Source of the DNA: Gammaproteobacteria bacterium
GTDB lineage: Bacteria; Pseudomonadota; Gammaproteobacteria; Pseudomonadales; Pseudomonadaceae
Direction of reading: 5' to 3'
DNA length: 47,639 bases
Assembly (NCBI GenBank): GCA_903970465.1
Contig: CAJCIO010000057.1
Span: 1-47,639, forward strand
The notes under the pieces were generated by a model. The model worked only from the letters and a program-made list of their open reading frames with translations. It made no database searches and was not told the DNA's origin. A program made the position numbers and the translations under genes. This document shows, piece by piece, positions 34,630 through 43,503 of this stretch (positions are counted from its first letter, which is position 1; every line of letters begins with the position of its first letter).

Positions 34630-35831
34630 TGCGCATCATCGAAAAAAGCGGCAGCCTGGTCCGCACCCTCACTCCTGCCGAGCAGCAACTGCTCCAAGGC
34701 TTCGTCACTGCCCGGCTTGAAGGTGTCGCCCAGTTGCAAGCCAATCAATGGCTGATGCGCATCCGCGCCGCCGGGCAGTGGCTGGCCTGTGATTGCCAGC
34801 CCAACGTGTTGCCCGTGATGAACGTCACCCTCAACAGCAACACCGGCACCTTGTTCCTCAAAAACAACCCCGGCACCGCCGAGCATGCCAGCGGCTGCCC
34901 GTTCACCAAGGATGAACGCGAGCCCGGCAGCACGGAGGTCGACGAGCCGATCACCCCGGCCGCCTGGCTGCCACCGGACACGGCGCTGAAACTGATCGGC
35001 GATTTTCGTGCCCCCGGCAGCGACGCTAACGGCCAGGCGACCAGCCCCAGCCCGCAGGCGCGCAAGGAACACCATCGCCTTTTGTCACTGGCCTTGACCC
35101 TGATCGAAGCCTCGGGCTTGAACGTCTACGCCAGCCATGCCAAACAGACGTTGACCGAACAGTTTGCCCAGTTACGCAGCGTGGCGGCGCGCTATCCATT
35201 GATCGAGCGGGTGCCGGCCAGCCACTATCTGGAAACCCGCATCGACATGAAGCACATGATGATGCTCAAGGCGCGCCTCAAGGATTCCACGGCGTTCGCC
35301 GGGCACCGGCGTTACGGCTTGTTGCTCGACTGTGTCGGCGAAGTGCGAGGGCGCAAGGTGTTCACCGAGCGCAGCCAGGACGGCTTCGATTTTCAAGGTC
35401 ATCACCTGCTATGGGGCGGCGCCCGGACCAGCGGCCCCATGCTGGCGCTGGCGATTTACTCCACCGCCACATCAGGCAGCCAGTTCTACCAGATGATCAA
35501 CGTCGCTACCGTGCCGGTGCTGTCCCGCGGCCAGCTGTTTCCAGTGTTCCGTGACGAAGAACGCGAGCCGCTCAAGGCGCTGGTCAAGTTGATCGACTGG
35601 ATGGCCAGCAAAGGCGTGGCGGTGACCATGCGCCGACCGGTAATCGGCGCAGCGGTGATGGATGAACTGGTGCTGAGCGCCGAGGGTGATCGGGTGTTGT
35701 CGGTGTCGCTGGTCAAACAGCCATTGGGGCCGGAGCCGAGTTCGGACACCTTCAAGCGCTACGCCGATTTTAAGAGCCTGGAGACCTTCAGCAAGTACGT
35801 GGCGGGATTCTTTATGCGCGACCGCGCCTGA
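34629..35831 (+). CDS. Unrecognised 400-aa protein with a CxC...HxxxC motif
   Basis: The ATG at 34629 overlaps the TGA of the HxlR regulator by one base, so it is probably translated by coupling. I do not recognise the family with confidence. Near the N-terminus is Cys54-x-Cys56 (LACDCQPN) and His86-x3-Cys90 (EHASGCPF), spaced like a metal-binding site and similar in outline to DUF1173-type proteins. A Pro/Ser linker (about 135-150) precedes a mixed alpha/beta C-terminal half with HMMMLKARL, a GLLLDCVGEV strand and LLWGGARTSG. No membrane segment or signal peptide. Codon use matches neighbours. Cytoplasmic, nucleic-acid or metal-linked role possible but not shown. Confidence 0.75.
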   Translation: MRIIEKSGSLVRTLTPAEQQLLQGFVTARLEGVAQLQANQWLMRIRAAGQWLACDCQPNVLPVMNVTLNSNTGTLFLKNNPGTAEHASGCPFTKDEREPGSTEVDEPITPAAWLPPDTALKLIGDFRAPGSDANGQATSPSPQARKEHHRLLSLALTLIEASGLNVYASHAKQTLTEQFAQLRSVAARYPLIERVPASHYLETRIDMKHMMMLKARLKDSTAFAGHRRYGLLLDCVGEVRGRKVFTERSQDGFDFQGHHLLWGGARTSGPMLALAIYSTATSGSQFYQMINVATVPVLSRGQLFPVFRDEEREPLKALVKLIDWMASKGVAVTMRRPVIGAAVMDELVLSAEGDRVLSVSLVKQPLGPEPSSDTFKRYADFKSLETFSKYVAGFFMRDRA

Positions 35832-36001
35832 ACGTCTGCCTGCTGCGAGGGCGTGCCCCCGATACTTCACGCCAACGGCATTCAAATAGCGCCCCCCCAG
35901 CCATCGGCGCCGGGCGCTCGACCCCTCGCTACCGGGTACTCATATCGTTTTCGAACCGACTGGGTAATAATCGCGGTTTTCCTGCCCAATGAAAGGCTTC
36001 C

Positions 36002-36649
36002 ATGGCCCTGCCTCGCCTCGCCCATACCCATCCGCGCCTCATCGCTTGCCTGCTGCTCGGCCTCGCCGCAGGGGCGCTGATACCCGCCTCCTCGATCATC
36101 GCCAGGGCCCTCATCGGCTGGAACGTCGGAACCTGGAGCTACCTGGCGCTGATGCTGTGGCTGGCGGCACGCTCACCCTTTGCCCGGGTCAAGCAGATTG
36201 CCGAGGCCGAGGATGAAAACGCCGGGCTGGTGCTGTTCACCGTGTGTGTCGCGGCCATTGCCAGCCTGGTCGCCATCGGTTTCGAGTTGGCCGCCAGCCA
36301 AGGCCCGGCCAACAGCACCCACGCCTTGGACTATCTGTTCTCGGGCCTGACCATTGTCGGTTCCTGGTTGCTGATCGGGGTGATCTTCGCCCTCCACTAT
36401 GCCCGGCTTTTCTACACCCATACCGGCAAGGAACCGACCCTGCGCTTTGCCGACGGTGAGACCAACCCGAACTACTGGGACTTTCTGTATTTTTCCTACA
36501 CCCTTAGCGTGGCCGTGCAGACTTCCGATGTCGGCGTCGCATCGCGCGCGCTGCGCAAGACCGTACTGGCCCACTCACTGATCGGCTTTGTCTTCAACAC
36601 CGTGATACTGGGGTTTTCCATCAACGTCGCCGCAGGCCTGATGCATTGA
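36002..36649 (+). CDS. DUF1345 integral membrane protein
   Basis: The 215-aa protein starts [13 protein letters not shown] with AAAGG 6 nt upstream. Five or six hydrophobic segments are visible: [63 protein letters not shown] and [19 protein letters not shown]. The loop [20 protein letters not shown] followed by [16 protein letters not shown] is the DUF1345 hallmark and resembles the filter-proximal region of ion-channel-like proteins ([15 protein letters not shown]). Function unknown. It stands alone, 99 nt before ptxS. Confidence 0.8.
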   Translation: MALPRLAHTHPRLIACLLLGLAAGALIPASSIIARALIGWNVGTWSYLALMLWLAARSPFARVKQIAEAEDENAGLVLFTVCVAAIASLVAIGFELAASQGPANSTHALDYLFSGLTIVGSWLLIGVIFALHYARLFYTHTGKEPTLRFADGETNPNYWDFLYFSYTLSVAVQTSDVGVASRALRKTVLAHSLIGFVFNTVILGFSINVAAGLMH

Positions 36650-36692
36650 CCGACCAACGGCCACTTGACGCGGCGGCCGAACGGGTGTTTCC

Positions 36693-36706
36693 TGAAACCG
36701 GTTTCA
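36693..36706. promoter_or_regulatory. PtxS box 1 (perfect palindrome)
   Basis: TGAAACCGGTTTCA, a perfect 14-bp palindrome 42 nt upstream of ptxS. It is the sequence type bound by PtxS (LacI family, central CG), so it should mediate autoregulation. Confidence 0.85.
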
Positions 36707-36748
36707 AATGCCTTTAGCCTGGCAATAACACCCATAAAGGAATCAGGC

Positions 36749-37771
36749 ATGAGCAGTATTTCCATCGCCCAGCGTAATCGCGTGACCATGCTCGACGTGG
36801 CTGAGCGCGCCGGGGTCTCCAAAGCCAGCGTTTCGCGCTTTATCGGTGACGATCGCGCGCTGCTGTCCGAGCTCACCGCCGAACGCATCGAACGTGCCAT
36901 TGCCGACCTCGGCTACCGCCCCAATCAAATGGCCCGCGGCCTCAAACGTGGCCGTACACGCCTGATCGGCATGCTCATCGCCGATGTTCGCAACCCCTAT
37001 TCCATCGCCGTGATGCACGGTGTCGAAAGCGCCTGCCGCCGCCATGGCTACAGCCTGGTCATGTGCAATACCGACCGCGATCAGGTGCAGGAAGGCGAAC
37101 AGCTGGCGGCAGTGCGCGCCTATAACGTCGAAGGCTTGATCGTTAATACCCTCGGCCATCAACTGGACGAACTGCGCGAGCTGCACCGCGAAATGCCCAT
37201 GGTGCTGGTGGATCGCAAGGTTGATCAGCTCGACAGCGATCTGGTCGGGCTGGATAACCCGGCGGCCGTCGCCACGGCCATCAATCACCTGCATGCCCAA
37301 GGCTACCGCGACCTGATGCTGGTCAGCGAACCCCAGGACGGCACCAGTCCGCGGACCGAACGTGCAGCAGCGTTCAACAGGCAGGTCCAGGCCCATGCCG
37401 ATCTGCAAGGCGCTGTGATCTATACTTCGAATGATCTCGACGCCCAATTGCACGCCTTCCTGCAGCGCCCAGGCCCTGGCCCCAAGGCTTTTTTCTGTGC
37501 CAACGGCGTGGCTACTTTGGCCACCACTCTTGCGCTGCATCGGCTGGGGCACAATTTGTTCGACGATTTCGGCCTGCTGGCCCTCGATGAACTCGATTGG
37601 TACCCCTTGGTAGGCGGTGGCATCACCGCGTTGGCGCAGCCGACCCACGAGATCGGCGTGCGTGCTTTCGAGTGCCTGCTGGAACGTCTGCAGGGTAGCC
37701 AGAGTCCCACGAGAACGGTCGACTTCGGCGTTCAGCTGATTGTTCGTGGTTCAACGCGTTCGCGCCTGTAG
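36749..37771 (+). CDS. ptxS: LacI-family regulator of 2-ketogluconate catabolism, PtxS
   Basis: The 340-aa repressor starts MSSISIAQRNRVTML. The LacI HTH is VTMLDVAERAGVSKASVSRF (about 12-31) and the hinge helix region is YRPNQMARGLKRG. The periplasmic-binding-like effector domain follows (LIGMLIADVRNPYS, MVLVDRKVDQ, FCANGVATLAT, FGLLALDELDW). The frame is open 28 codons upstream, but those overlap the palindrome. PtxS binds TGAAACCGGTTTCA-type sites and is released by 2-ketogluconate. Such a box lies before ptxS and another before kguE, and the gene leads the kgu block, as in P. aeruginosa. Confidence 0.88.
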   Translation: MSSISIAQRNRVTMLDVAERAGVSKASVSRFIGDDRALLSELTAERIERAIADLGYRPNQMARGLKRGRTRLIGMLIADVRNPYSIAVMHGVESACRRHGYSLVMCNTDRDQVQEGEQLAAVRAYNVEGLIVNTLGHQLDELRELHREMPMVLVDRKVDQLDSDLVGLDNPAAVATAINHLHAQGYRDLMLVSEPQDGTSPRTERAAAFNRQVQAHADLQGAVIYTSNDLDAQLHAFLQRPGPGPKAFFCANGVATLATTLALHRLGHNLFDDFGLLALDELDWYPLVGGGITALAQPTHEIGVRAFECLLERLQGSQSPTRTVDFGVQLIVRGSTRSRL

Positions 37772-37834
37772 CGAGGGAAATTGCGCTCGCAAAAGGTCTT
37801 GGCGATACGTTTTCGGGCGCAATTTCCTTGCGCT
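37770..37834 (+). repeat. Long hairpin between ptxS and kguE
   Basis: GGAAATTGCGC (37776-37786) and GCGCAATTTCC (37817-37827) form a perfect 11-bp inverted repeat with outer AGCG/CGCT pairing, starting at the ptxS stop codon, loop about 30 nt. The left arm TAGCGAGGGAAATTGCGCTC resembles the GTGGCGAGGG...GCTC head of Pseudomonas REP elements. No T-run, so a REP-type element or mRNA-stabilising hairpin is more likely than a terminator. Confidence 0.5.
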
Positions 37835-37858
37835 TCACAGCAATCGCACAGCAATAAA

Positions 37859-37872
37859 TGAAACCGGTTACA
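37859..37872 (+). promoter_or_regulatory. PtxS box 2, kgu operon operator
   Basis: TGAAACCGGTTACA, differing from the upstream perfect box at one position, ends 13 nt before the kguE start and directly abuts its AGAGGAC ribosome site. PtxS bound here would block transcription of kguEKT. Confidence 0.8.
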
Positions 37873-37885
37873 GAGGACAATAATA

Positions 37886-38683
37886 ATGACTCTCCACCCC
37901 GTCTCCATCAGCTTGTCCAGCTACGGTGCCGACCTCGTGCACCAACGTGGCCAGGCCTGGTTCATCGACCTGCTTGCCGACGCTGGCGTCAGCACCATCG
38001 AGCTGCGCGAGGAGCTCGGCCTACCCGATGACAAAAACGCGTTGGCAGTAGCCATCAAGGCACGCGGGCTGAACTGCGTGTATTCATCACCGATGGAGCT
38101 GTGGGCCACCGACGGCACACTGCAAGCGTCTGCACTGGCCGCTGCCCAGGCCCATGCACATGCCTGTGGGGCGCGATACCTCAAGGTTTCCCTCGGCTTT
38201 TTCCCTGCCCATCAAGACCTGACCACCCTTCGCACGCTGCTGGGCGACCACCCGGTCCGCCTGTTGATCGAAAACGATCAGACCCCACAAGGCGGCCAGA
38301 TCGAACGGCTGGTGCAGTTCTTCGACGCAGCCCGCGCTGCGGGTGTCGCCGTCGGCATGACCTTCGATATCGGCAATTGGCAGTGGCAAGCGCAATCGCT
38401 GTTCGACGCCCTCGAGCAGCTTGGCCAGTGCGTTGAATACGTGCACTGTAAAGGCGTGCAACTGAACGCTGCCGGCAAGCGGGTGGCTACTGCGCCGACC
38501 CTGCGTGATTTGCACCTGTGGGAACAAGTGCTGCAACGGGTTACCCCGGGGGTGCTGCGCGCTATCGAATTCCCATTGCAGGGTGACGATTTGAGCCACG
38601 TCACCCGCACCCAGGTCGCCGCCCTCGCCCGCCTCGGCCAACCCCATCAAAACCCGCTGCGCGAGGTGACCGCTGATGTCTGA
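37886..38683 (+). CDS. kguE: KguE, sugar-phosphate isomerase/epimerase-like protein of the 2-ketogluconate operon
   Basis: The 265-aa TIM-barrel protein (AP endonuclease 2/xylose-isomerase-like superfamily) starts MTLHPVSISLSSYG with AGAGGA upstream. Barrel metal-site strands are visible as TIELREELG, RLLIENDQTPQ, GMTFDIGNWQW and YVHCKGVQ, ending RAIEFPLQG, giving the Glu-Asp-His-Glu metal set of the family. KguE is needed for growth on 2-ketogluconate but its exact step is not firmly settled. It overlaps kguK by 8 nt. Confidence 0.88.
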   Translation: MTLHPVSISLSSYGADLVHQRGQAWFIDLLADAGVSTIELREELGLPDDKNALAVAIKARGLNCVYSSPMELWATDGTLQASALAAAQAHAHACGARYLKVSLGFFPAHQDLTTLRTLLGDHPVRLLIENDQTPQGGQIERLVQFFDAARAAGVAVGMTFDIGNWQWQAQSLFDALEQLGQCVEYVHCKGVQLNAAGKRVATAPTLRDLHLWEQVLQRVTPGVLRAIEFPLQGDDLSHVTRTQVAALARLGQPHQNPLREVTADV

Positions 38684-39629
38684 ATTCGACGTGTTGTGCT
38701 TCGGTGAAACCATGGCCATGTTCGTCGCCGAGCAGACCGGCGACCTGGCTGGCGTCGAGGTGTTCCGCAAGCGCATCGCCGGCGCTGACAACAATGTGGC
38801 GATCGGCCTGGCGCGCCTAGGGTTCGATGTCGCTTGGCTGAGCAGGGTCGGCGACGACGCGCTGGGGCGTTTCGTGGTCGCTACGCTTGAGCGCGAAGGT
38901 CTGGATTGCAGCCATGTGACGGTGGACCCTCGTTACCCCACAGGCATTCAGTTCAAGTCCCGGCAAGACGATGGGGCCGACCCCGCCGTGGAGTATTTCC
39001 GCAAGGGCTCCGCGGCCAGCCACTTGAGTATCGCCGACCTCAGTCAGCGCTTGCTGGCCGCCAGCCACGTGCACGCCACCGGGATTCCCCCGGCGCTGTC
39101 CGCCGATACCCACGAGCTGTCTCGTCACGTGATGCGCGAGATGCGCAGCCGCGGCCGCAGCGTCTCGTTCGATCCCAACCTGCGGCCGTCGCTGTGGCCG
39201 TCGCAGACGCAGATGATCACCAGCATCAACGCCTTGGCCGCCCAGGCGGACTGGGTATTGCCAGGCCTCGCCGAGGGGCAATTGTTGACCGGCTACCGAA
39301 CGCCGGAAGACATCGCTGCTTTCTATCTCGATCAAGGCAGTGAACTGGTCGCGATCAAGCTGGGCCCGGAAGGCGCCTATTACCGTACGGCGCAGGAGCA
39401 AGGCTACGTTGCCGGATTCCCGGTGGCCAAGGTCGTCGACACCGTTGGCGCGGGTGACGGCTTTGCGGTCGGGGTGATCAGCGCCCTGCTTGAAGCCTTG
39501 GGCGTGGCAGATGCCGTCACCCGCGGCAACTGGATCGGAAGCCGCGCGGTGCAGACTCAGGGCGACATGGAAGGCCTGCCGTTGCGGGCCGAACTGGAAG
39601 CCGACAGGCACGCGCAACGAAGCGCCTGA
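38676..39629 (+). CDS. kguK: 2-ketogluconate kinase KguK (PfkB family)
   Basis: The 317-aa PfkB-type sugar kinase starts MSEFDVLCFGETMAMFVAEQ. Family signatures are the N-terminal GADNNVAIGLARLG (substrate-binding) and the C-terminal VDTVGAGDGFAVG with the catalytic Asp in GAGD. SFDPNLRPSLWPS is typical of 2-keto-3-deoxygluconate and 2-ketogluconate kinases. It phosphorylates 2-ketogluconate to the 6-phosphate in the cytosol. It overlaps kguE and precedes the transporter by 83 nt. Confidence 0.88.
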   Translation: MSEFDVLCFGETMAMFVAEQTGDLAGVEVFRKRIAGADNNVAIGLARLGFDVAWLSRVGDDALGRFVVATLEREGLDCSHVTVDPRYPTGIQFKSRQDDGADPAVEYFRKGSAASHLSIADLSQRLLAASHVHATGIPPALSADTHELSRHVMREMRSRGRSVSFDPNLRPSLWPSQTQMITSINALAAQADWVLPGLAEGQLLTGYRTPEDIAAFYLDQGSELVAIKLGPEGAYYRTAQEQGYVAGFPVAKVVDTVGAGDGFAVGVISALLEALGVADAVTRGNWIGSRAVQTQGDMEGLPLRAELEADRHAQRSA

Positions 39630-39712
39630 CCCCAGGCGTTGCAACACTTGATGGTCCATTGCAATTGCCGCAGAGCGCTCGCGACAACAACAAAAAGCTC
39701 AGGAGTCGAACC

Positions 39713-41014
39713 ATGGAAAAGCTCAAACTGGCAAGCCGCCGCTGGTGGTACCTCATGCCAATCGTCTTCATCACCTATAGCCTGGCCTATCTGGACCGGG
39801 CTAACTATGGCTTTGCCGCCGCATCGGGCATGGCCCACGACCTGCAGATCACCCCAGGGTTGTCATCGATGCTGGGGGCGCTGTTCTTCCTTGGCTACTT
39901 CTTCTTCCAGGTACCGGGGGCCATTTATGCCGAAAAGCACAGCGTCAAGAAGCTGATTTTCTTCAGCCTGATCCTCTGGGGCGGCTTGGCTTCGCTGACC
40001 GGTGTGGTGGCCAGTGCCTATTGGCTGGTCGTCATCCGCTTTGCGCTGGGGGTGGTCGAGGCCGTGGTCATGCCGGCGATGCTGGTGTACCTGTGTCACT
40101 GGTTCACCCGTGCCGAGCGTTCGCGGGCCAACACCTTTCTGATCCTCGGCAACCCGGTGACCATGTTGTGGATGTCGGTGGTCTCGGGGTACCTGGTGCA
40201 GCATTTCAGCTGGCGCTGGATGTTTATCATCGAGGGCCTGCCGGCGGTGATCTGGGCATTTATCTGGTGGCGCCTGGCCGATGATCGTCCGCAACAGGCC
40301 AAGTGGCTGAGCGACGCCGACAAACAAGCGCTGCAAACAGCTTTGGAAGCCGAGCAAAAAGGCATCAAGCCAGTCAAGAATTACGCCGAGGCCTTCCGCT
40401 CACCCAAGGTCATACTGCTGTCGGTGCAGTACTTCTGCTGGAGCATCGGCGTCTATGGCTTTGTGCTGTGGTTGCCGTCGATTCTCAAGGCCGGCCAGGA
40501 AATGGACATGGTCGAGGCAGGCTGGCTGTCGGCGCTGCCCTATCTGGCGGCAGTGATCGGCATGGTTGTGGTGTCGTGGGGCTCCGACAAGCTGCAAAAG
40601 CGCAAGCGTTTCGTCTGGCCACCGCTGCTGCTCGCCGCAGTGGCGTTCTATGCCTCCTATGCGCTAGGCAGTCAGCACTTCTGGTGGTCCTATGGGTTGC
40701 TGGTGGTGGCTGCAGCGTGCATGTACGCGCCTTACGGGCCTTTCTTCGCAATCATTCCGGAGATCCTGCCGAGCAACGTGGCCGGTGGCGCCATGGCGCT
40801 GATCAACAGCATGGGCGCACTGGGTTCGTTTGGCGGTTCCTATCTGGTCGGCTATCTGAACGCGACCACCGGCAATCCTGGGGCGTCGTACCTGTTGATG
40901 AGCGGCGCGTTGTTGATTTCGGCGGTGCTGACGATGTCCCTGAAGACCCGCGAATCGCAGAAAGTCGCACCACCGGAGTCGCTGGTGGGGCATGCGCGCG
41001 CCGGGGGCCACTGA
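39713..41014 (+). CDS. kguT: 2-ketogluconate transporter KguT (MFS)
   Basis: The 433-aa carrier starts at MEKLKLASRRWWYLMPIVF with CAGGAG 7 nt upstream. Twelve membrane helices follow the ACS-family plan: FITYSLAYLDRANYGFAAA in helix 1, EKHSVKKLIFFSLILWG in loop 2-3, and RFALGVVEAVVMPAMLVYL in helix 4. It imports 2-ketogluconate with protons. It is the last kgu gene here; an inverted repeat and a convergent kinase gene follow, and the usual kguD reductase is absent. Confidence 0.88.
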   Translation: MEKLKLASRRWWYLMPIVFITYSLAYLDRANYGFAAASGMAHDLQITPGLSSMLGALFFLGYFFFQVPGAIYAEKHSVKKLIFFSLILWGGLASLTGVVASAYWLVVIRFALGVVEAVVMPAMLVYLCHWFTRAERSRANTFLILGNPVTMLWMSVVSGYLVQHFSWRWMFIIEGLPAVIWAFIWWRLADDRPQQAKWLSDADKQALQTALEAEQKGIKPVKNYAEAFRSPKVILLSVQYFCWSIGVYGFVLWLPSILKAGQEMDMVEAGWLSALPYLAAVIGMVVVSWGSDKLQKRKRFVWPPLLLAAVAFYASYALGSQHFWWSYGLLVVAAACMYAPYGPFFAIIPEILPSNVAGGAMALINSMGALGSFGGSYLVGYLNATTGNPGASYLLMSGALLISAVLTMSLKTRESQKVAPPESLVGHARAGGH

Positions 41015-41024
41015 TATTTGCCGC

Positions 41025-41049
41025 CGCCAGGAGGCCTGTCCTGCTGGCG
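41025..41049. terminator. Inverted repeat between convergent kguT and hybrid kinase genes
   Basis: CGCCAGGAGG-CCTGT-CCTGCTGGCG: 10-bp arms with one mismatch, 5-nt loop, exactly in the 39-nt gap between convergent genes. There is no T-run on either strand, so it may act as a weak or Rho-assisted bidirectional stop. Confidence 0.4.
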
Positions 41050-41053
41050 CCGG

Positions 41054-43435
41054 TTACAGCTGCAACGCCCGTTGCAGCTTCAGTGCCAGTTCATCACCGC
41101 GGAAGGGTTTCTGGACGATGATGTGCTCCTGCGGATCAAGGCCGCCTGGTTCGGCAAACCCGGTGATGAATACGATCGGCATATCCGGCAGTCGTGAATG
41201 GACCTGCAACGCCAGCTCGGCACCGGTCATGCCGGGCATGGCGTAGTCAGTCAGCACCAGGTCTATTCCCTCTTCCAGCAAGCCCATGGCGGCGGCGCCG
41301 CTGTTGGCCTCGACCACTCGATAGCCCAGCCCCTCGATGATGGTGCAGGTGACATTGCGTACCGTGTCATCATCGTCGACCAGCAGGATGGTGCGCTGCG
41401 GTTGCTCGCTCGTTGCGGTAAACGATTCAGGCTCGGGCGCAGCATGCTGCGGCGCCGTCTCGCGAATCGCCGGGAGATACACGCGCACCGTGGTGCCTCG
41501 GCCAAGCTCGGTGTCGATACTCACCCCGCCACCCGACTGTTTGGCGAAGCCGAACACCTGGGCAAGCCCCAGGCCGGAGCCCTTACCCACTTCCTTGGTG
41601 GTGAAAAACGGCTCGAAGACCTTGGCCACCACCGCAGCGCTCATGCCGCTGCCAGAGTCGCCGATCGACAGCATCACATAACGGCCTGGCTCAGGTTCTT
41701 CGGGCCGTTGCGGCGCCACGCTGACGGTTTCGTTGCGCGTCTGCAGCTTCAATACACCGCCGCTGGGCATGGCATCCCGCGCGTTGATCGCCAGGTTGAG
41801 AATGATCATCTCGGTCTGGGTCGGGTCGACCATGGCGTTCCACAGATCAGGCGCGGTGTCCGTCTCGACCCAGATGCTGCCGCCCAGTGAGCGCTGCAGC
41901 AGTTCGAACATGCCCAGCAAAGTGTCGTTGAGGTTTACCGGCAAGGGCTCGAGGCGCTGGCGCCGGGAGAACGACAGCAATTGCCCGGTCAGCTTGGCGC
42001 CCCGCTCGCCGGCTTCCTGAATGTTCTGCAAGCGGCTGCGGAATTTGTCGAACTGGCCTTTCTCCAGGTCCCGGCTGAGGAAGCTAGAACTCGCGAGGAT
42101 GATCGTCAGCAAGTTGTTGAAGTCATGAGCCACACCGGCGGTCAATTGGCCGACCGCCTCCAGCCGCTGCATCTGGTGCAGCGCTGCCTCGACACGCTCG
42201 CGCTGGCTGATCTGATCGCGCAGGCGCTGGTTGGTCGCCGCGAGCTCATCGACGATGGCGCGCTCGCCGGTGATGTCTCGCACCGCGGCATACATCAAGC
42301 CGTCGTCCGGCACCATGGTCCAGGACAGCCAGCGAAAATCCCCGGCCGCATGGCGCATGCGATTGACGAAGCGACTGGACACATTGCCCTTGGCGATGTT
42401 GTCGATTTCTTGCACGGTGGCGTTGATGTCGTCCGCATGAATAAGATCCAGCAGGCAGCCCTCCAGCAGTTGCTGGCGCGTCCATCCCAGCGTCACTTCC
42501 CAGGCCGGGTTGAGCGCGATGGGCTGCAAGCCGAAGGTCATCACCGCCAGCAGCTCGCGGGACAGCTCCCAGGTCCGATCGCGTTCGCGGGTTCGCTTTT
42601 GCACGCGATCGCCCAGCAGCTCGTTGAGTCGCTCCAACGCTTCGGTGCTTTGCTTGCGTTCGCTGATGTCCTGGATCACCCCGGTAAAGCGCACGCATTG
42701 TCCATCGACAAAGGTCGAGCGTCCGCTGGTGGACAGCCAGCGGTCACTGCCATCAGGCAGGACGATGCGGTACTCGACCTGGTAACCACGGTCTTCAGGG
42801 CCGGCCAGGGCTTCGTCGATTTTTTTCTGGAGGAGCTGCAAATCTTCGGGGTGGGCACGGCTCCGAAAGTAGCCGAACGTGACCTCGGCGTCAGCCTCAA
42901 CGGCGTAAAGCGCTTTGCAACGGTCGTCCCAGATCAAGGTGGCGCTGCGCGGATCGTAATCCCAAGTGCCCATTTGCGCGGCATCGATGGCCAGCCGGGC
43001 ACGCGCTTCGACGTCATGCAGGTTCTGCTCGGCCACCTGACGCTGCTGGCGCTCGTGGACCTCGGCCAAGGCGCGATTGACCGCCTTGGGTAGCAGTGCC
43101 AGATTTTGTTTGAGGACGTAATCGACGGCGCCCTGACGCATCATCGACACCGCGTGTTCTTCGCCAAAGATCCCCGAGAGAAATATGAAAGGTGTATCAG
43201 GCGCACAACGCCGCGCGCACTCCAGCACCTGGCCACCCGAGGAGCCTGGCAACATGTAGTCGCTGAGGATCATGTCGAAAGGTTGAGCCAGCAAAGCCTG
43301 TTCGGCGCCGATGTGGTTGTGGACCACCACCGTGTCGACTTCGAGCCCGCTGCGTTCAAGGGTCAGGAGCGTCAGCTCGGCATCACGGGGGCTGTCTTCG
43401 ACGAACAGCAATTTCAGCGGCTTTGCGGGCATCAT
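41054..43435 (-). CDS. Hybrid sensor histidine kinase (REC-PAS-PAS-HisKA-HATPase-REC)
   Basis: The 793-aa cytosolic protein has no membrane segment. The N-terminal receiver carries phospho-acceptor Asp59 (MILSDYMLPG). PAS domain 1 lies near 145-265 (WDYDPRSATLIWDDR, EYRIVLPDGSDRW), a coiled coil follows near 270-295, and PAS domain 2 lies near 300-400. The H-box is LTAGVAHDFNNLL (His437). The ATPase domain has NLAINARDAMPSGG (N-box), GDSGSGMS and GKGSGLGLAQ. The C-terminal receiver has LLVDDDDTVRN with Asp730 in VLTDYAMPG. The N-terminal receiver suggests it is itself a target of an upstream kinase, plausibly the bacteriophytochrome encoded two genes upstream on the same strand. The final output is unknown. 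Confidence 0.9.
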   Translation of the reverse strand: MMPAKPLKLLFVEDSPRDAELTLLTLERSGLEVDTVVVHNHIGAEQALLAQPFDMILSDYMLPGSSGGQVLECARRCAPDTPFIFLSGIFGEEHAVSMMRQGAVDYVLKQNLALLPKAVNRALAEVHERQQRQVAEQNLHDVEARARLAIDAAQMGTWDYDPRSATLIWDDRCKALYAVEADAEVTFGYFRSRAHPEDLQLLQKKIDEALAGPEDRGYQVEYRIVLPDGSDRWLSTSGRSTFVDGQCVRFTGVIQDISERKQSTEALERLNELLGDRVQKRTRERDRTWELSRELLAVMTFGLQPIALNPAWEVTLGWTRQQLLEGCLLDLIHADDINATVQEIDNIAKGNVSSRFVNRMRHAAGDFRWLSWTMVPDDGLMYAAVRDITGERAIVDELAATNQRLRDQISQRERVEAALHQMQRLEAVGQLTAGVAHDFNNLLTIILASSSFLSRDLEKGQFDKFRSRLQNIQEAGERGAKLTGQLLSFSRRQRLEPLPVNLNDTLLGMFELLQRSLGGSIWVETDTAPDLWNAMVDPTQTEMIILNLAINARDAMPSGGVLKLQTRNETVSVAPQRPEEPEPGRYVMLSIGDSGSGMSAAVVAKVFEPFFTTKEVGKGSGLGLAQVFGFAKQSGGGVSIDTELGRGTTVRVYLPAIRETAPQHAAPEPESFTATSEQPQRTILLVDDDDTVRNVTCTIIEGLGYRVVEANSGAAAMGLLEEGIDLVLTDYAMPGMTGAELALQVHSRLPDMPIVFITGFAEPGGLDPQEHIIVQKPFRGDELALKLQRALQL

Positions 43436-43503
43436 GGATCGTCTTTCAGGTCAGGGGCGATCGGCCTGAACGTGAGTGCAGGCTGTAATTGCAAGCGAGT
43501 GGA

